From assembly GCF_000283155.1 (NCBI RefSeq), contig NW_004454177.1:3633468-3697467 (forward strand): a stretch of DNA of 64,000 nucleotides, read 5' to 3'. The stretch comes from Ceratotherium simum simum. Its lineage: Eukaryota > Chordata > Mammalia > Perissodactyla > Rhinocerotidae. Shown in pieces: positions 48,319 to 59,915 of the stretch (positions within the stretch are counted from its first letter, which is position 1; the number at the start of each line of letters is the position of its first letter). A program made the position numbers and the translations under genes. The notes beneath the pieces are model-generated. The model had not been told where the DNA came from. It saw nothing but the letters and a program-made list of their open reading frames with translations, and did not search any database.

Positions 48319-49236
48319 TCCTATCTGCATTCTTTTTTTTTTTTTTTTTGGTTTGTTTTTGTTTATTGCAGTAACATTGGTTTATAACATTGTAAAAATT
48401 TCAGGTGTACATCATTGTACTTCTATTTCTGCATGGACTACATCATGTTCACCACCAAAATACTAATTACAACCCATCACCACACACATGTACCGAATTA
48501 TCCCTTTCACCCTCCTCCCTCCCCCCTTCCCCTCTGGTAACCACCAATCCAGTCTCTGTCCCTATGTTTGTTTATTGTTGTTATTATCTACTACTTAATG
48601 AAGGAAATCATACGGTATTTGACCTTCTCCCTCTGACTTATTTCACTTTGCATTATACCCTCAATGTCCATCCATGTTGTCACAAATGGCTGGATTTCGT
48701 CGTTTCTTATGGCTGAGTAGTATTCCATTGTGTATATATACCACAGCTTCTTTATCCATTCGTCCCTTGATGGGCACTTAGGTTGCTTCCAAGTCTTGGC
48801 TATCGTGAATAAGGCTGCAATGAACACAGGGGTGCATGTACCTTTGCAAATTGGTGTTTTCAAGTTCTTTGGATAAACACCCAACAGTGGAATAGCTGGA
48901 TCATATGGTAGTTCTATCGTTGATTTTTTGAGGAATCTCCATACTGTTTTCCATAGCGGCTGCACCAGTTTGCACTCCCACCAGCAGTGTATGAGAGTTC
49001 CCTTCTCTCCACATCCTCTCCAACACATGTTGTTTCCTGTCTTGTTAATTACAGCCATTCTGACGGGCGTGAGGTGATATCTCATTGTAGTTTTGATTTG
49101 CATTTCCCTGATAGTTAGTGATTTTGAACATCTTTTCATGTGTCTGTTGGCCATCTGTATATCTTCTTTGGAGAAATGTCTGTTCAGGTCTTTTGCCCAT
49201 TTTTTAATTGGGTTGGTAGTTTCCTATCTGCATTCT
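48319..49236 (-). mobile_element. Young-looking L1 3' end, 15-bp perfect target duplication
   Basis: Body 48334-49221, 5'-truncated, T19 (poly-A) at 48334. tcctatctgcattct is duplicated exactly on both sides. Minus-strand translation is open from the truncation point to the natural ORF2 stop (about 210 residues, including [17 protein letters not shown] and [14 protein letters not shown]). The intact frame and perfect duplication mark it as the most recent L1 insertion here. It cannot retrotranspose because it lacks the 5' UTR, ORF1 and most of ORF2. Confidence 0.95.
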
Positions 49237-49339
49237 GAATCTCAAGAATTACTTCCCTCTGATCATCTAGAAGATTACTACCATAGTTTTTCATCAAAAT
49301 AAAAATCAAATAAATAAATAAATACTATATAGAGTTTTG

Positions 49340-49960
49340 AGTTAAAAACAAGTCTAATTACAAAAGCAATATATATTCACTGTTGAAAGCTTAGAAAATA
49401 CAGATAAATATACAGGAGACAAAAATCATCCATAATCTTACAACCCAGAAACACTTTAAAAATTAGTATACCTAGAAGTCTTTTTGTTTAAGCATTAGAT
49501 ATGTATTTTTTTTAAACATAATTGGCATTATATTTGAAGTTTTATTTCCTACTTTCACATACCACGGACACTTTCCCATTAAGTTTTACTTGAGAATGTC
49601 TTTAGTGCTTATATAATATTCTATCAAATATTGTACAGTAATTTATTAACACTGGTCTCCTGGGAGCTCCTTGCCACTACAATTTCTAGGTCTACCTCTT
49701 CAGAGGCACCAGACTTAGATTAGTTCCTCTTTGCCCCTACAACAAATAACGGTGTGGTTGACATCTTTGTATAAAAATTGACAACTAAATCTTTATTTCC
49801 TCTGTCTTGAGATACACACCAAAATTGACATTACTGGATCAAAAGGTTTAAATATTTCTTAGGCTTTTGAGCTATATCGTCAAATTATTTTCTATACAGT
49901 TTAAACCAATTTATATGCTCTACTGCAGAGTATAAGAAACATTGCTTTACTACAGTCCTC
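49340..49960 (+). repeat. Old LINE-like remnant
   Basis: GAAAATACAGATAAATATACAGG, AAAAATCATCCATAATCTTAC, CATTACTGGATCAAAAGG: an old L1-class 3' segment resembling 15960-16560. Confidence 0.45.
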
Positions 49961-50119
49961 CCTAGTATTAAGTATTCATTTAAACTGCAATTATAAAAAG
50001 AAAAAAAAAAAGATGAAGTTCCCAACACACCAAGGCATGGCTTCAGAGATTCTTCTGAAATTTTTTGCTTGGTACCCAAAATTATGCTATGACACTACAA
50101 CTCTTACTTGGGTTTATTT

Positions 50120-50470
50120 GTTCATTCATTCATCTATTGAAATATTTACTGCCTATTGTCTTCCAGGTATTGAGAACACAAACGTGAATAAGACAGACAA
50201 GCTCAGTAACGCTGGAAAAATTAGTCCCAGGATTCCTCCATCCAAAGCACTGCCCTCAGAACAATCAAATTTCCTCTCTACTAACTACCTCCTGGATCCA
50301 GTCTGGGCTCAGTGCTTGAGGAGAGGCGGTCCCTACATTGATCAAGGTGACATCTATGATAATGGAAAGTGGTGAGACAAGAGGCTGGAAAAGTTAGACA
50401 AAGGCCAAGTAGTAAATGGTCTTAAATGCATGTTAAGGAAATTGCCTTTAACCTGTAGGCTGTTGTTTCC
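50120..50470 (-). repeat. L2 remnant
   Basis: TTCATTCATTCATCTATTGAAATA, TCCAGGTATTGAGAACAC, then GGCCAAGTAGTAAATGGTC text. The 120-residue plus ORF at 50013-50375 runs through this and has no domain or splice sites, so I do not call it a gene. Confidence 0.5.
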
Positions 50471-53400
50471 CATACTTAAGCACTACCTTAGTGATTTGCC
50501 ACAGTCACATGACTCCTGAACTATTAGTTACTTAATGTTTTTCTGTCAGTAACATTACTTTCATTTCAAAAGGAACTTTTATTTCACTGTTATAAATAAA
50601 AAACCAATATTACTTGTCACAAATGAAAGGCAACAGTAGACAAAAAATACAAACTATTATTAAATTTTAAAAATTAAAAATGAAATGCAAGTAAAGCATT
50701 CTTGGAAATAGGAACACTAACAGATAGCACACCTGTAACATGGTCATTACAGCAGCCACGAAAAAGAGGCATTTCATGTTTCCTTCTTTTCACATCCAAA
50801 GTCATGACATGCCTTTACCCATACAAAAAACTGCCTCATTCAATTCATTGGTACCAGTGATTGGTCATTTAATGGAAAACAGCAGTTCAAGTAAGGAACT
50901 GGTTAAAAAAAAAAAAAAAACAAAAAAACCCTACTCATACATACTTTAAATTTCATTTCAACTTAAAATATATGTGTACATTTATTTGCCAATTTTTAAA
51001 TGCAGGATCAAGGCCTTCTCTTTAAGTAAAGATGTGTTGATTGGCGTGCCCTATTATTTTTTTTGTATAAACTATACTAACATACATCAGCTACGATTTA
51101 TTTACTGTTTCAGTTTCCTTACAATGCAGCAAGAAACTAAACATACTCACTAGACTCTACTTTTCTGCAAAATAGCTAATAGTTGTTTTTCATCCATATC
51201 TAATTTGATAGCAATTTCTTTAGTGACAAGTCTCTACTCATATTTCCAAAGTACACACAACTCAGTTTTCATAGAAACAATTTTCTTTTTATGCTCATAT
51301 TTCATTGTTTTTCATAATATTTAACTAAACTATCTAATTCTATACAAGCACAACAGGTTGGGATTATACTGGAAGGAATGGAAATATTCACACATACTAC
51401 AAAGTAGCCTCCTAGACACAAGCATTTAACCCACTGTGGGTAAAAGTCATGCTCTACAGAGGAAATGGAGTGAGCCTATTAAATTGAGGCTAACAGATTT
51501 CAACTACTGCTTCTCCTCTCTCTTCTTCCTAAATATATTGGTCACATCTTTCAAGACTTGTTTAGCTTCAAACACATAATGTTTAGCTTCCATTGATGTT
51601 ATAGGACTTCGTGAACTCCTAAATGACTGTCCATTTTTACCATGTTTCCTCCAACAGTTCTTAACGTTAACTGGTCACCTTGAGAAACTCCAAAACTTTT
51701 ATCTTAACATCAAAAATGATACACTTTCTCGGCACTTTTGCAGCAACTCTAACACTATTATTTGTACTCTTTTTGCCAGCCATTACAGGTCAAAACATTC
51801 ATTAAAAATCTTATAAAAGTATTCCCTATCTTAACTTCAAAACTGGAACTACATATAGAGTCTGGTAGAAATAGTGGAAAAGTCTTCACACATCCATTTG
51901 AGTTGCAAGAAGAATTTTAAATATTTCTGGAAGAAATCTTCAATTTTTGAGATCATATGCATGACTGAGACAAGCTTTGCAAATAAGCACATCTTGACAA
52001 ATATATCTGCTCATGTGAACAACTTAAATTTATCCTGACAAATTTAAGTATTCCATGTACAAAACAAAGTGAACAAGATAACTGCAAAACTAGAACTACA
52101 AGATATCTGAGTGAGTTGTATTCTTTTTCCTCTCTGAAAAGACTACTTAAAGACTCCTCTGAAAGTATTTTGAATATTATAAAAAATGCTTGAAAGATAT
52201 GATAAGTTTTCACAAGAATTTTCCCAAACTAGATGATAGCAAAGAGGAGATGAGGAACCCCTTTTCCACTTCATGAACATCAACTAATAAATAACTTGAC
52301 ACATCCAGAAGAGATTCTAAAGATTACTTTAGATGGTTTCTTGGAACAAAAGGCCTTATTTTTATTAGTATTTAACTGTAGACCAAAGCTTACTATTAAC
52401 CATCTTCTGATCTTTCCAACTACAAATACTTCAGAGTTGGGATTCTTGGTGCTTGTTAACATCAAAATTTAAAAATGGAATTGTCCTAATAACCTTAAAT
52501 CTCTCTCAGTTATACACCAAACAATGTCCAAACAAATATCCCTTTACTGCTGACTAAAAACATTCTTCTTACAACTGATTTTAAGGCAGACATTTTTATA
52601 AATCAAAGGATGCATTACTGTATTTCATTTTTAATTTTTTAAAATTTAATAATAGTTTATGATTTTTTCTACTGTTGCCTTCTGTACGTGGCAAAAATAC
52701 TGGTTTTCTGTTTATAATAATGAAATAAAGTTTCCTTTGGGAACGGATTTTCAATTTAAAAGTAATGTTAAAGAAAACATTAAGTAACAGATAGTTCAGG
52801 GACTATAAGACTATAGCAAATCATTAAAGCAGTATCCAAATAAGTTAAGTATGGGAAACAACAGCCTACAAGATAAAAACGTGCATTCAACATCAGTCTA
52901 ATTACCCTTCCGGTCTCTTTTCTCACCACTTTCCCTCATCACAAACTTCACGTTGTAACAATATCCCACACATAACCAACCATCCTTTCTGCCTAAAATG
53001 CCATTCTATTATCCATATAACCACCACCACCACCTCCACACCCTACACCACACACACACCACATCTAAACAGCCAACTCAACTCCTTACCTCTTAGAGAC
53101 TCTACACTATGGTATTATCTTCCTCCAAGAAATCTTCCCTAACCATGTCTCCTCAGACTGTATTATATGTCACTAGAGCCTGTCTTATTCATCTATATAG
53201 CTTTCTCTGGTTCCCAGCACAGTTATTCAATAAATAATTTTTGGAAGAATCAGTCTCAAGTTTTACTCTTACCTGACAACTCTGGATCATTTAGCAATGT
53301 TAATTATGTTTTACTTTCAACTTTTATCCCTTCGTGAAGTTTCCTCTACAATGTACTCTCCTGGAAACTCCTCTATACCACTCCTTTGATTCTCTGTAAC

Positions 53401-53600
53401 TGTTTCTCAACTGCCTTTGAGATCACTTCTGTCCTCCCCTAAATATGTGATGCAAGATACTATATTGGCCATCCTTCTGGTGCAATCTCATTCTTGTTGA
53501 ACTCACCTATTCATATTACTTCAACTACCATCACAAACACAATAGCAATAGCCAAGATCTCACTCCTATACAAATATTAGATATTTGCACCTGTATATTC
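50471..53600. other. Intron 1, repeat-poor 3.1-kb stretch
   Basis: No supportable gene. Apart from a possible pogo-type remnant at 51150-51790 and a CA/CC-rich patch near 53020-53060, I recognise no element. Confidence 0.45.
51150..51790 (-). pseudogene. Possible decayed pogo/Tigger-type transposase N-terminus
   Basis: On the minus strand a start reads MAGKKSTNNSVRVAAKVPRK then CIIFDVKIKVLEFLK before a stop. Further downstream come KKKIVSMKTELCVLWKYE and VTKEIAIKLDMDEKQLLAIL, resembling the paired helix-turn-helix of CENP-B/jerky-like proteins. The intervening text has several stops and frame changes. Alternative: an unidentified degraded retrocopy, or chance. Confidence 0.3.
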
Positions 53601-53610
53601 CATAGGTACC

Positions 53611-54345
53611 TGTGGTGGCAGCCTCTAAAATAACCCCCAGTGAATCTTACCTCCTGGAATTCATGTCCTGTATAGTTCCCTCCCACACTGAATAGAGCTG
53701 CACCTGTTGAACTGATAGAATGTTACAAAAATGAAAAGTGTGTAACTTCTGAGGTCAGCTCATAAGTTATTACGGCTTCCACCTTGCTCTCTATAATCAC
53801 CTGGTCTGGGTAAAGCCAGCTGCCTCAAACATGCCTATGGAGAGGTCCACCTGTGAGGAACTGAGGCCTCCTACCAACAACCAGCACCCACTTGCCCAGC
53901 ATTTGAGTGTGTCACCTTGGTCAATCCGCCAGCTCCACTCAAGCCCTCAGATGATGGAAGCCCTTGTTTCAGAAGCAGTCATCTTGACTGCAACCTCATT
54001 AGAGACCTTGAACCAGAACCACCTAACAAGGCTGCTCCCAGATTCCTGATCATAGTAAACGGTATGAGATAATAAATGTTTAGTAGCATTATCCAGCAGA
54101 ACTTTCTGCAGTGATTAAAATGTTCTATGTCCAAAGTTCAATACAGTAGCCAGTGGCTACATGTGGCTACTGCACACTTAAATGTGGTTAGTGTGACTGA
54201 AGAACTAAATTTTCAATTTTATTTAAACTACTTTAAATTTAAATAGCCACATTTAAATTTAAATGTGTCTTATGGCTACCATGCTGAATAGTGCAAGTTT
54301 ATTGTTTTGGGATAATCTATTATGCAGCAATAGATAACTAATATA
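53611..54345 (+). mobile_element. MaLR-type LTR split by a hAT element
   Basis: Starts TGTGGTGGCAGCCTCTAAAA, passes GTCCACCTGTGAGGAACTGAG, CTTGACTGCAACCTCATTAGAG and GAGATAATAAATGTTTA, then resumes after the insertion with TTTATTGTTTTGGGATAATC and ends GCAATAGATAACTAATATA. The 72-residue ORF at 53831 lies in it and is not a gene. Confidence 0.7.
54082..54297 (+). mobile_element. hAT-Charlie-type element (AGCCACATGTGGCTA family), nested
   Basis: ATCCAGCAGAACTTTCTGCAG, AATACAGTAGCCAGTGGCTAC, TTTAAATTTAAATAGCCAC, then TATGGCTACCATGCTGAATAG at the far end give a palindromic non-autonomous DNA transposon. LTR text is continuous across it. Confidence 0.7.
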
Positions 54346-54499
54346 GTATCTTAAACCAAATCCACCCCTTACTACATATGTTCTCTTCTCCATCTTTCAC
54401 CTAATCAGTTAACCAAATAAAAATAACAAACTAAAATAAAACTGTGCCTCCTCCCTTTTATATTTCCCATCTTGGGGGGTACCAATGCCCATCCAAACA

Positions 54500-55225
54500 C
54501 CCAAGCCAGAAAGACCCTCACTTTCACCACCTACCCTTTTCATACTACTGGTATTCTTAATATCTTCTTAATAGCTCTATTTGTCTCTTCTCTTTTAAAT
54601 GTATTGTTACAACTTCAGCTTAGAACTTCATTATTTTTCACCTGGATTATTGAAAAATGTCTCCTTATTGGTTTCTCTGCCCCCTAAAACTGCTTCTCAA
54701 GACTAATCTATTCTTCACACTGCCACCCAAATGATTTTTCTATAACATAACACTGATCTATTACCCCTCTGATTAAAGGCCTTCAGTGGCTTCCCACAAT
54801 CCAGAGGACAAAACCCACAGTCCTCAGAACGACATAAAAATAACCGGGTGCCTCCTATCACTATAACTTTACCAAACGCTGTGCCTGCCATGAACCTCCA
54901 AGCTCCAATCACCCCGAACTATATGTGTTCCTAGAAAACGTGAGCTATTTCACCTATGTGCCTTGTTCACATTGCTACTTTTACCTGAAATGCTCTTCTA
55001 TTCCTTACCTGTCTGGTAACTACATCATATCTTTCGGGATTCAATGGAAGTGTTCATCTCCTCTATAAAGCTGTTCCTGATTTATCCAGAAAGTACTGTT
55101 TCTTCTTGAGTCCCCACTGTACCTTGTGCACTTAGCTGCCTACATGTCTCTCTCCCTCTACTAGACTAGAAGCTCCTAAAAGGCAGAAACAGTAGCTAAC
55201 TCAATGCTGATTATATCTGGCAATA
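54500..55225 (+). repeat. L2 LINE fragment
   Basis: Sense L2: CACCTGGATTATTG, CCTTCAGTGGCTTCCCACA, GAAATGCTCTTCTATTCC, AGACTAGAAGCTCCTAAAAGGC in order. ORFs inside are artefacts. Confidence 0.75.
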
Positions 55226-55227
55226 CA

Positions 55228-55460
55228 GTATAGCGTTTAAGAGTACAGGTTGGGCAGTCAGACACACTCAGACTAAAATCCCAGTGTTACCACTCACTAG
55301 GCATGGTACTTAAACTTTCTGAGCTTTCTTCACCTGTAAAATGGAGATCATATAATAAAACCCATTTCTGCACAGGGTCATTGTGAGGAATAAGCATAAT
55401 AATACGTTTGTATAAAATATTACAGTGCCTACTATGCAACTTTTACTCAATAAATGTATT
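55228..55460 (+). repeat. MIR, near full length
   Basis: GTATAGCGTTTAAGAGTACAGG, TTACCACTCACTAGGCATGG, CACCTGTAAAATGGAGATCAT, TGTGAGGAATAAG and TACTCAATAAATG blocks. Confidence 0.85.
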
Positions 55461-55649
55461 TTGGATGGAGAGATTAATGGTTGGGTTACTACTTCCTAGG
55501 CAGGTAAAGAAAGGGTGAGAAAGGTCAAAATAGAAGGTATCGTGTTTGAAATAACTTTTGCTAGGCTACTCTAAAGAATAATAATAAGTAATCCAGGAAC
55601 CCTACTGGGTATCTACTATGTGGTCAGAAAATCGCAGGGAATGTCAAAA

Positions 55650-55930
55650 GGACTCAACTAGAGAGGCTGGCCCAACGGCGCAGCAGTTAAGTCTGCACAT
55701 TCCGCTTCAGCAGCCTGGGGTTCACTGGTTCAGATCCTGGCGTGGACATACTCACCACTCATCAAGCCATGCTGAGGCAGCGTCCCATACAGAAGAGCTA
55801 CAACTCTACAACTATGATACACAACTATGTACTGGGGCTTTGGGGAGAAAAAATAAAAAAAAAAAAGAGGAAGACTGGCAACAGATGTTAGTGCACTCTT
55901 CCTCAAAAAACAAAAAAAGGACTCAATTAG
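55650..55930 (+). mobile_element. ERE1-like SINE with 12-bp target duplication
   Basis: Body 55662-55918 with ggactcaactag / ggactcaattag flanks. Contains CTACAACTATGATACACAAC and ACTGGGGCTTTGGGGAG. The 117-residue ORF at 55618-55971 is readthrough of this SINE. Confidence 0.92.
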
Positions 55931-56539
55931 AAATAAATAAAAAGTTGAAGAAGAGCAGAGGTTCTAGATAGGATCAGATAAGAGAGATTAGAAGCCTGGT
56001 GATGATGATAAAGGCAAAGAGTACATGCAAAATGGTATAGGGAAGAAGGAAAAGTAGAAGGTAAGAGATAGAAAAACACAAAAATTTGGAAGTAGAATTC
56101 TTCTAAGCAATGGCAAGATCTAAGATGTAGTCATACTGATAGATAGGTCCTAGGATAAATCATATGAAACTGCAAATATTGGACTGTTTTTGACTAATAA
56201 CATGGATTGGACCATCTTTTAAATAATAAATTAGATCTTTTAAAAATAATAAAAGTTTGGGGATTACATAATGATTCCCTTTTACATTCTACTTTTTGCC
56301 TTGAGTGCCTGAGACAATGTGAGCTCATAAGACAGTGAAGCAAAACAAAAAATTACATTCCTATTAAAGTGTCCTGGATGTTCCCTGAAAGACAATTTAG
56401 AAATTTCTGCTGTAACTTACATTAAAAGACAAGAGACTAAATAAATAACCTTCTTTGGCTGAACCTTTTCATTTGAATTCTACACTTTCTATTTGTGTTT
56501 GGATTCTAACTTCACAGAAATGATAGCTACCGAAAATTA

Positions 56540-57050
56540 TGTGCAGTAGTAAATACAATGAACCCCAAGAGTTCAAAGACCTGGATTTTTAAACCTGGTT
56601 CCAAAAATGTACTAGCTGAGGGGCTGGCCCTGTGGCATAGTAGTTAAGTTCAGTGTGCTCTGCTTCAGCAGCCTGGGTTTGTGGGTTCAGATCCTGGGCG
56701 CAGACCTACACCACTCATCAGCCATGCTGTGGCAGTGACTCACATACAAAACAGAGGAAGACTGGCACAGATGTTAGCTCAGGGCTAATCTTCCTCAAGC
56801 AAAAAGAGGAAGATTGGCAACAGATGTTATCTCAGGGAGACCCTTCCTCAGCCAAAGAAAAAAAAAAAGTACTAGCTGGGAAATACTGGACTAGTCAAAG
56901 AATGTTTTTGAATCTAAGTTTTTCCTCACCTGTAAAATGACAATAACATCTGCCTTGTAGTGTTTGTTACATGTATTAAATGTAATGCCTACAAAGCACC
57001 TAGAATGATGCTTCATAAATGAACGCCGTTTGTTATCATTACTAAATAAG
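56540..57050 (+). repeat. MIR split by an ERE
   Basis: Left part 56540-56618 (AAAGACCTGGATTTTTAAACC) and right part 56869-57050 (TTTTCCTCACCTGTAAAATG, CACCTAGAATGATGC) of one MIR, interrupted by the ERE at 56620-56868. Confidence 0.7.
56609..56878 (+). mobile_element. ERE SINE with 10-bp target duplication
   Basis: Body about 56620-56868: GGGCTGGCCCTGTGGCATAG head, two tail modules and poly-A. gtactagctg on both sides. Confidence 0.93.
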
Positions 57051-57455
57051 GAAACAGTTGTAAAAGTATAGTAAATGCGAATGGAAATTACTACTAGTTT
57101 CATACAAATATGAATGACATATAATTTGGCTTAGATATGACAAGACTTAAGTGAATTATATTGTTTGTGTGGTAATAACCTTCTCATTTTTGAATATGGC
57201 AAAATAAGCAGGGGCAAATATTTCTATAATAACCAGATTATTTATGGACTGTGAATTGGTTGTCTACCTCCTCATTATTTTTCCCAATCTGACTTTTTAA
57301 CTTCATCAACCCTCAAAGATAACAGAACATTCTCCAGACTAGTCATATCGATAACAGTAAACTTTTCAAGCTGGATAAGCAAAGGTTTCCTTATTCCTAA
57401 CAGTGTAAGGAAGCAATGGTAGCTAAAATGAGATATGGTAAATATTTATGCAAAA

Positions 57456-57720
57456 TTAACAGACCTTTACCCCACAGGGAGGCTGCAAGCATGGGAAAAA
57501 GCAGCTTCCCAGAACTCGGCATAGCGGATGTCTGTACATCTCCCTAAGGGCTATAAAGTCTCTGCATCCATCAGAACGCTTCAAAGCGCACTGCCTTTCT
57601 GCAGGCTGTCTCTCTGTACATCTTAAACCTAGTAAAATTCTCAAATTATAATTCTCCAGTTTTTCTCTACCTAGAAACAGTACTTATTCAATAAAAGCTT
57701 TACTTTGCAGGCTCCTTTTT
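57456..57720 (+). other. Unexplained CpG-bearing patch, possible orphan LTR
   Basis: Local cluster of CpGs (ACTCGGC, AGCGGATG, AACGCTTC, AAGCGCAC) in otherwise CpG-poor, non-ERE sequence. A CTATAAAG lies at about 57552 and AATAAAAG at about 57691, giving TATA-to-polyA spacing as in an LTR, but I recognise no family and see no flanking duplication. Confidence 0.3.
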
Positions 57721-57809
57721 CAACCAACTATCTGCCTACTTTTGTTCTAGATTCTCTGGGGTTACTAAGAAAATGCAAGAAAACAATTTATAGTTAAAAA
57801 GGGTTATTA

Positions 57810-58005
57810 GGGGCCAGCCTGGTGGCATAGTGGTTAAGTTCATGCGCTCCGCTTAGGCGGCCCAGGGCTCACAAGTTCAGATCCCAGGCGCCGACCTACA
57901 TACTGCTCATCAAACCATGCTGTGGTGGCATCCCATATGCAAAATAGAAGAAGATGGGCACAGATGTTATCTCAGAGCTAATATTCCTCTCTAAAAAAAA
58001 AAAAA
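57810..58005 (+). mobile_element. ERE SINE
   Basis: GGGGCCAGCCTGGTGGC head, AGTTCAGATCCCAGGCGC box, single tail module, A13. A G10 run follows at 58014-58023. Confidence 0.9.
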
Positions 58006-58029
58006 TTGAAAACGGGGGGGGGGTTAGGT

Positions 58030-59060
58030 TAAAAAATAACACACTTAAATATCTCTTAAGCAAATTTTCTTTCCAATGTTATGGTATAAAAAGTGGCTAG
58101 ACCAAAATGATTCATGCCACAGAATTTCATTAACAGAAAAAAAAATCGTTACAAAGAAGAAATAAAGATAAAAAGTAACAATATTTTATTGCTCAGCAGA
58201 TGAATCTAGAGCTAGAATAAAAGGAATGATTACTTATTTCTTTAAGTGGTAGAAAATAAAAACAATGATAAAGAAGGGAAGGTCACTACTATAACAAGAA
58301 ATCTTTAAGAAAATATTATCTCCATTGCCACTTAACCAAACATAGACTCTTGCTAAGAAAAAACTTAAACCCAATTTGCTTAAATCATTTATGCTTCACA
58401 AAGGCCTGATCACCTACTATTAAAATCATTCATTTGCTGTCTTTTCCTTTTCCTTTTTCTCCTCTTACAGACTCAGTATATCAATTTTTTGAGTCATTTC
58501 TTAACTGTTTTGTGTGCCTATAATACAAAAAAAAAAAAAAACCCACAAAACTTGTATTAGATGAGCCTTAAACTTCTTAAAAGAACTTTGGAATAGTTAC
58601 AATGGAAAATGATTTATAAGCAACATATATCAGGCTTCAAAAAATTCCAATGTTGGTGGCAAGCACGAGGCAGACTATATAGAAACTGATATATAATAAC
58701 ATACAAATGAAATTACACAGTTATAAGCCAATATGACCTCAATAAAATAAATTTTTAAAGAAGTCCAATGTTTACAAACATGTGTATATATAAAGCAATG
58801 AATAAGAAACCAAAACACAGTGTAGTCATTCTTTAGAGGAATGCAGACAAAATCCCTCATGTCAAAATTCTAGAAAAGGGAATAGGTAAACAGGTGATTA
58901 AGAGTAGAAAGAATAAAACATAGTTATGAAATTATAATGTGAAGACAACCCTTTAATGGTGTTGTTGAAGACAAAATCCACTTTCCGGGTTTCATCCAAC
59001 CAATTCAAAAGATCAACTGACTGATCCAAATGAGCCAATCTTAGTATAAGCAGGCCTGAG
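58030..59060. other. Intron 1, no recognised feature
   Basis: AT-rich. No gene or clear repeat. Confidence 0.5.
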
Positions 59061-59069
59061 ACCAATAGG

Positions 59070-59290
59070 CCAAAAGAAAATGGGCACTGGAGTCATAATC
59101 CCAACTCTTCTGTTTAGAAACTGTGACCCTGAGCAAATTGGTGAATGTCTTAAAACCTCTTTTTCTCTGTTTTAAAATAGGGGCAATAATATTTAACTTA
59201 CACAGCTGAGAAGATTAAAAAGGACGATGCACAGAAAGTACCTAGGACAGTGCCCAGCACTTAGTATGTACTCAATAAATATAAAATCCT
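59070..59290 (+). repeat. MIR
   Basis: Sense MIR: AACTGTGACCCTGAGCAAATT, ACCTCTTTTTCTCTGTTTTAAA, CAGTGCCCAGCACTTAGTATG, CTCAATAAATA. Confidence 0.8.
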
Positions 59291-59628
59291 TTACCACATC
59301 CCAATTTCTTCATAAGACTAAATTTCATCTATTTTAAAATGCTCATTTTCACCTACATTCATCTTGCCACCTTGCTAAAGTGTAAAACAGTAGAGCAACA
59401 AGTCATCATGAGTTAAGCACTGTCTTGCTAATCAAACTACTGTAGTTTCCAGAATCCTTCATTGATCAAATTATCACTATATTCATCACCAGATGCACAA
59501 AGCATAGGCTTAAGGGATTGCTCCTACCTCCAAAGAGGTAGCTAAGGAATACAGATTCTCCTTCAAGTAGTGACTAAAGCAATGCCTAATCAATAAAATG
59601 TGATTTCTTCCATTCAAAAGCAACGAAC

Positions 59629-59900
59629 ACCTAGCCACTCTAGCCCGGTGGCGTAATGGTTAAGTTCATGTGCTCCGCTTTGGCGGCCCAGGGTTTGCAG
59701 GTTCGGATCCTGGGCACGGACCTACGCACTCCTTCTCAAGCCATGCCGTGGCAGGTGTCCCACATACAAAGTAGAGGAAGATGGGCAAGGATGTTAGCCC
59801 AGGGCCAATCTTCCTCAGCAAAAAGAGGAGGATTGGCAACGGATGTTAGCTCAGGTCTAATCTTCCTCACAAAAAACAAAAAAACAAAAAACAAAAAACC
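59629..59900 (+). mobile_element. ERE SINE
   Basis: TCTAGCCCGGTGGCGTAATGG head, GGTTCGGATCCTGGGC box, two tail modules and an A-rich (AAAAAAC)n tail. Likely duplication caaaagcaacga / caaaagcaatga. The 85-residue ORF is SINE readthrough. Confidence 0.92.
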
Positions 59901-59915
59901 TCAAAAGCAATGACC

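Noticed and set aside
48591..49154. 187-residue ORF as a host gene
   Set aside because: It is the C-terminus of L1 ORF2p within a young truncated L1.
50013..50375. 120-residue plus-strand ORF
   Set aside because: Runs through an L2-derived CATTCATTCATC stretch. No recognisable domain, signal peptide or splice signals.
55618..55971. 117-residue ORF
   Set aside because: It is readthrough of an ERE1 SINE (bounded by 12-bp duplications).
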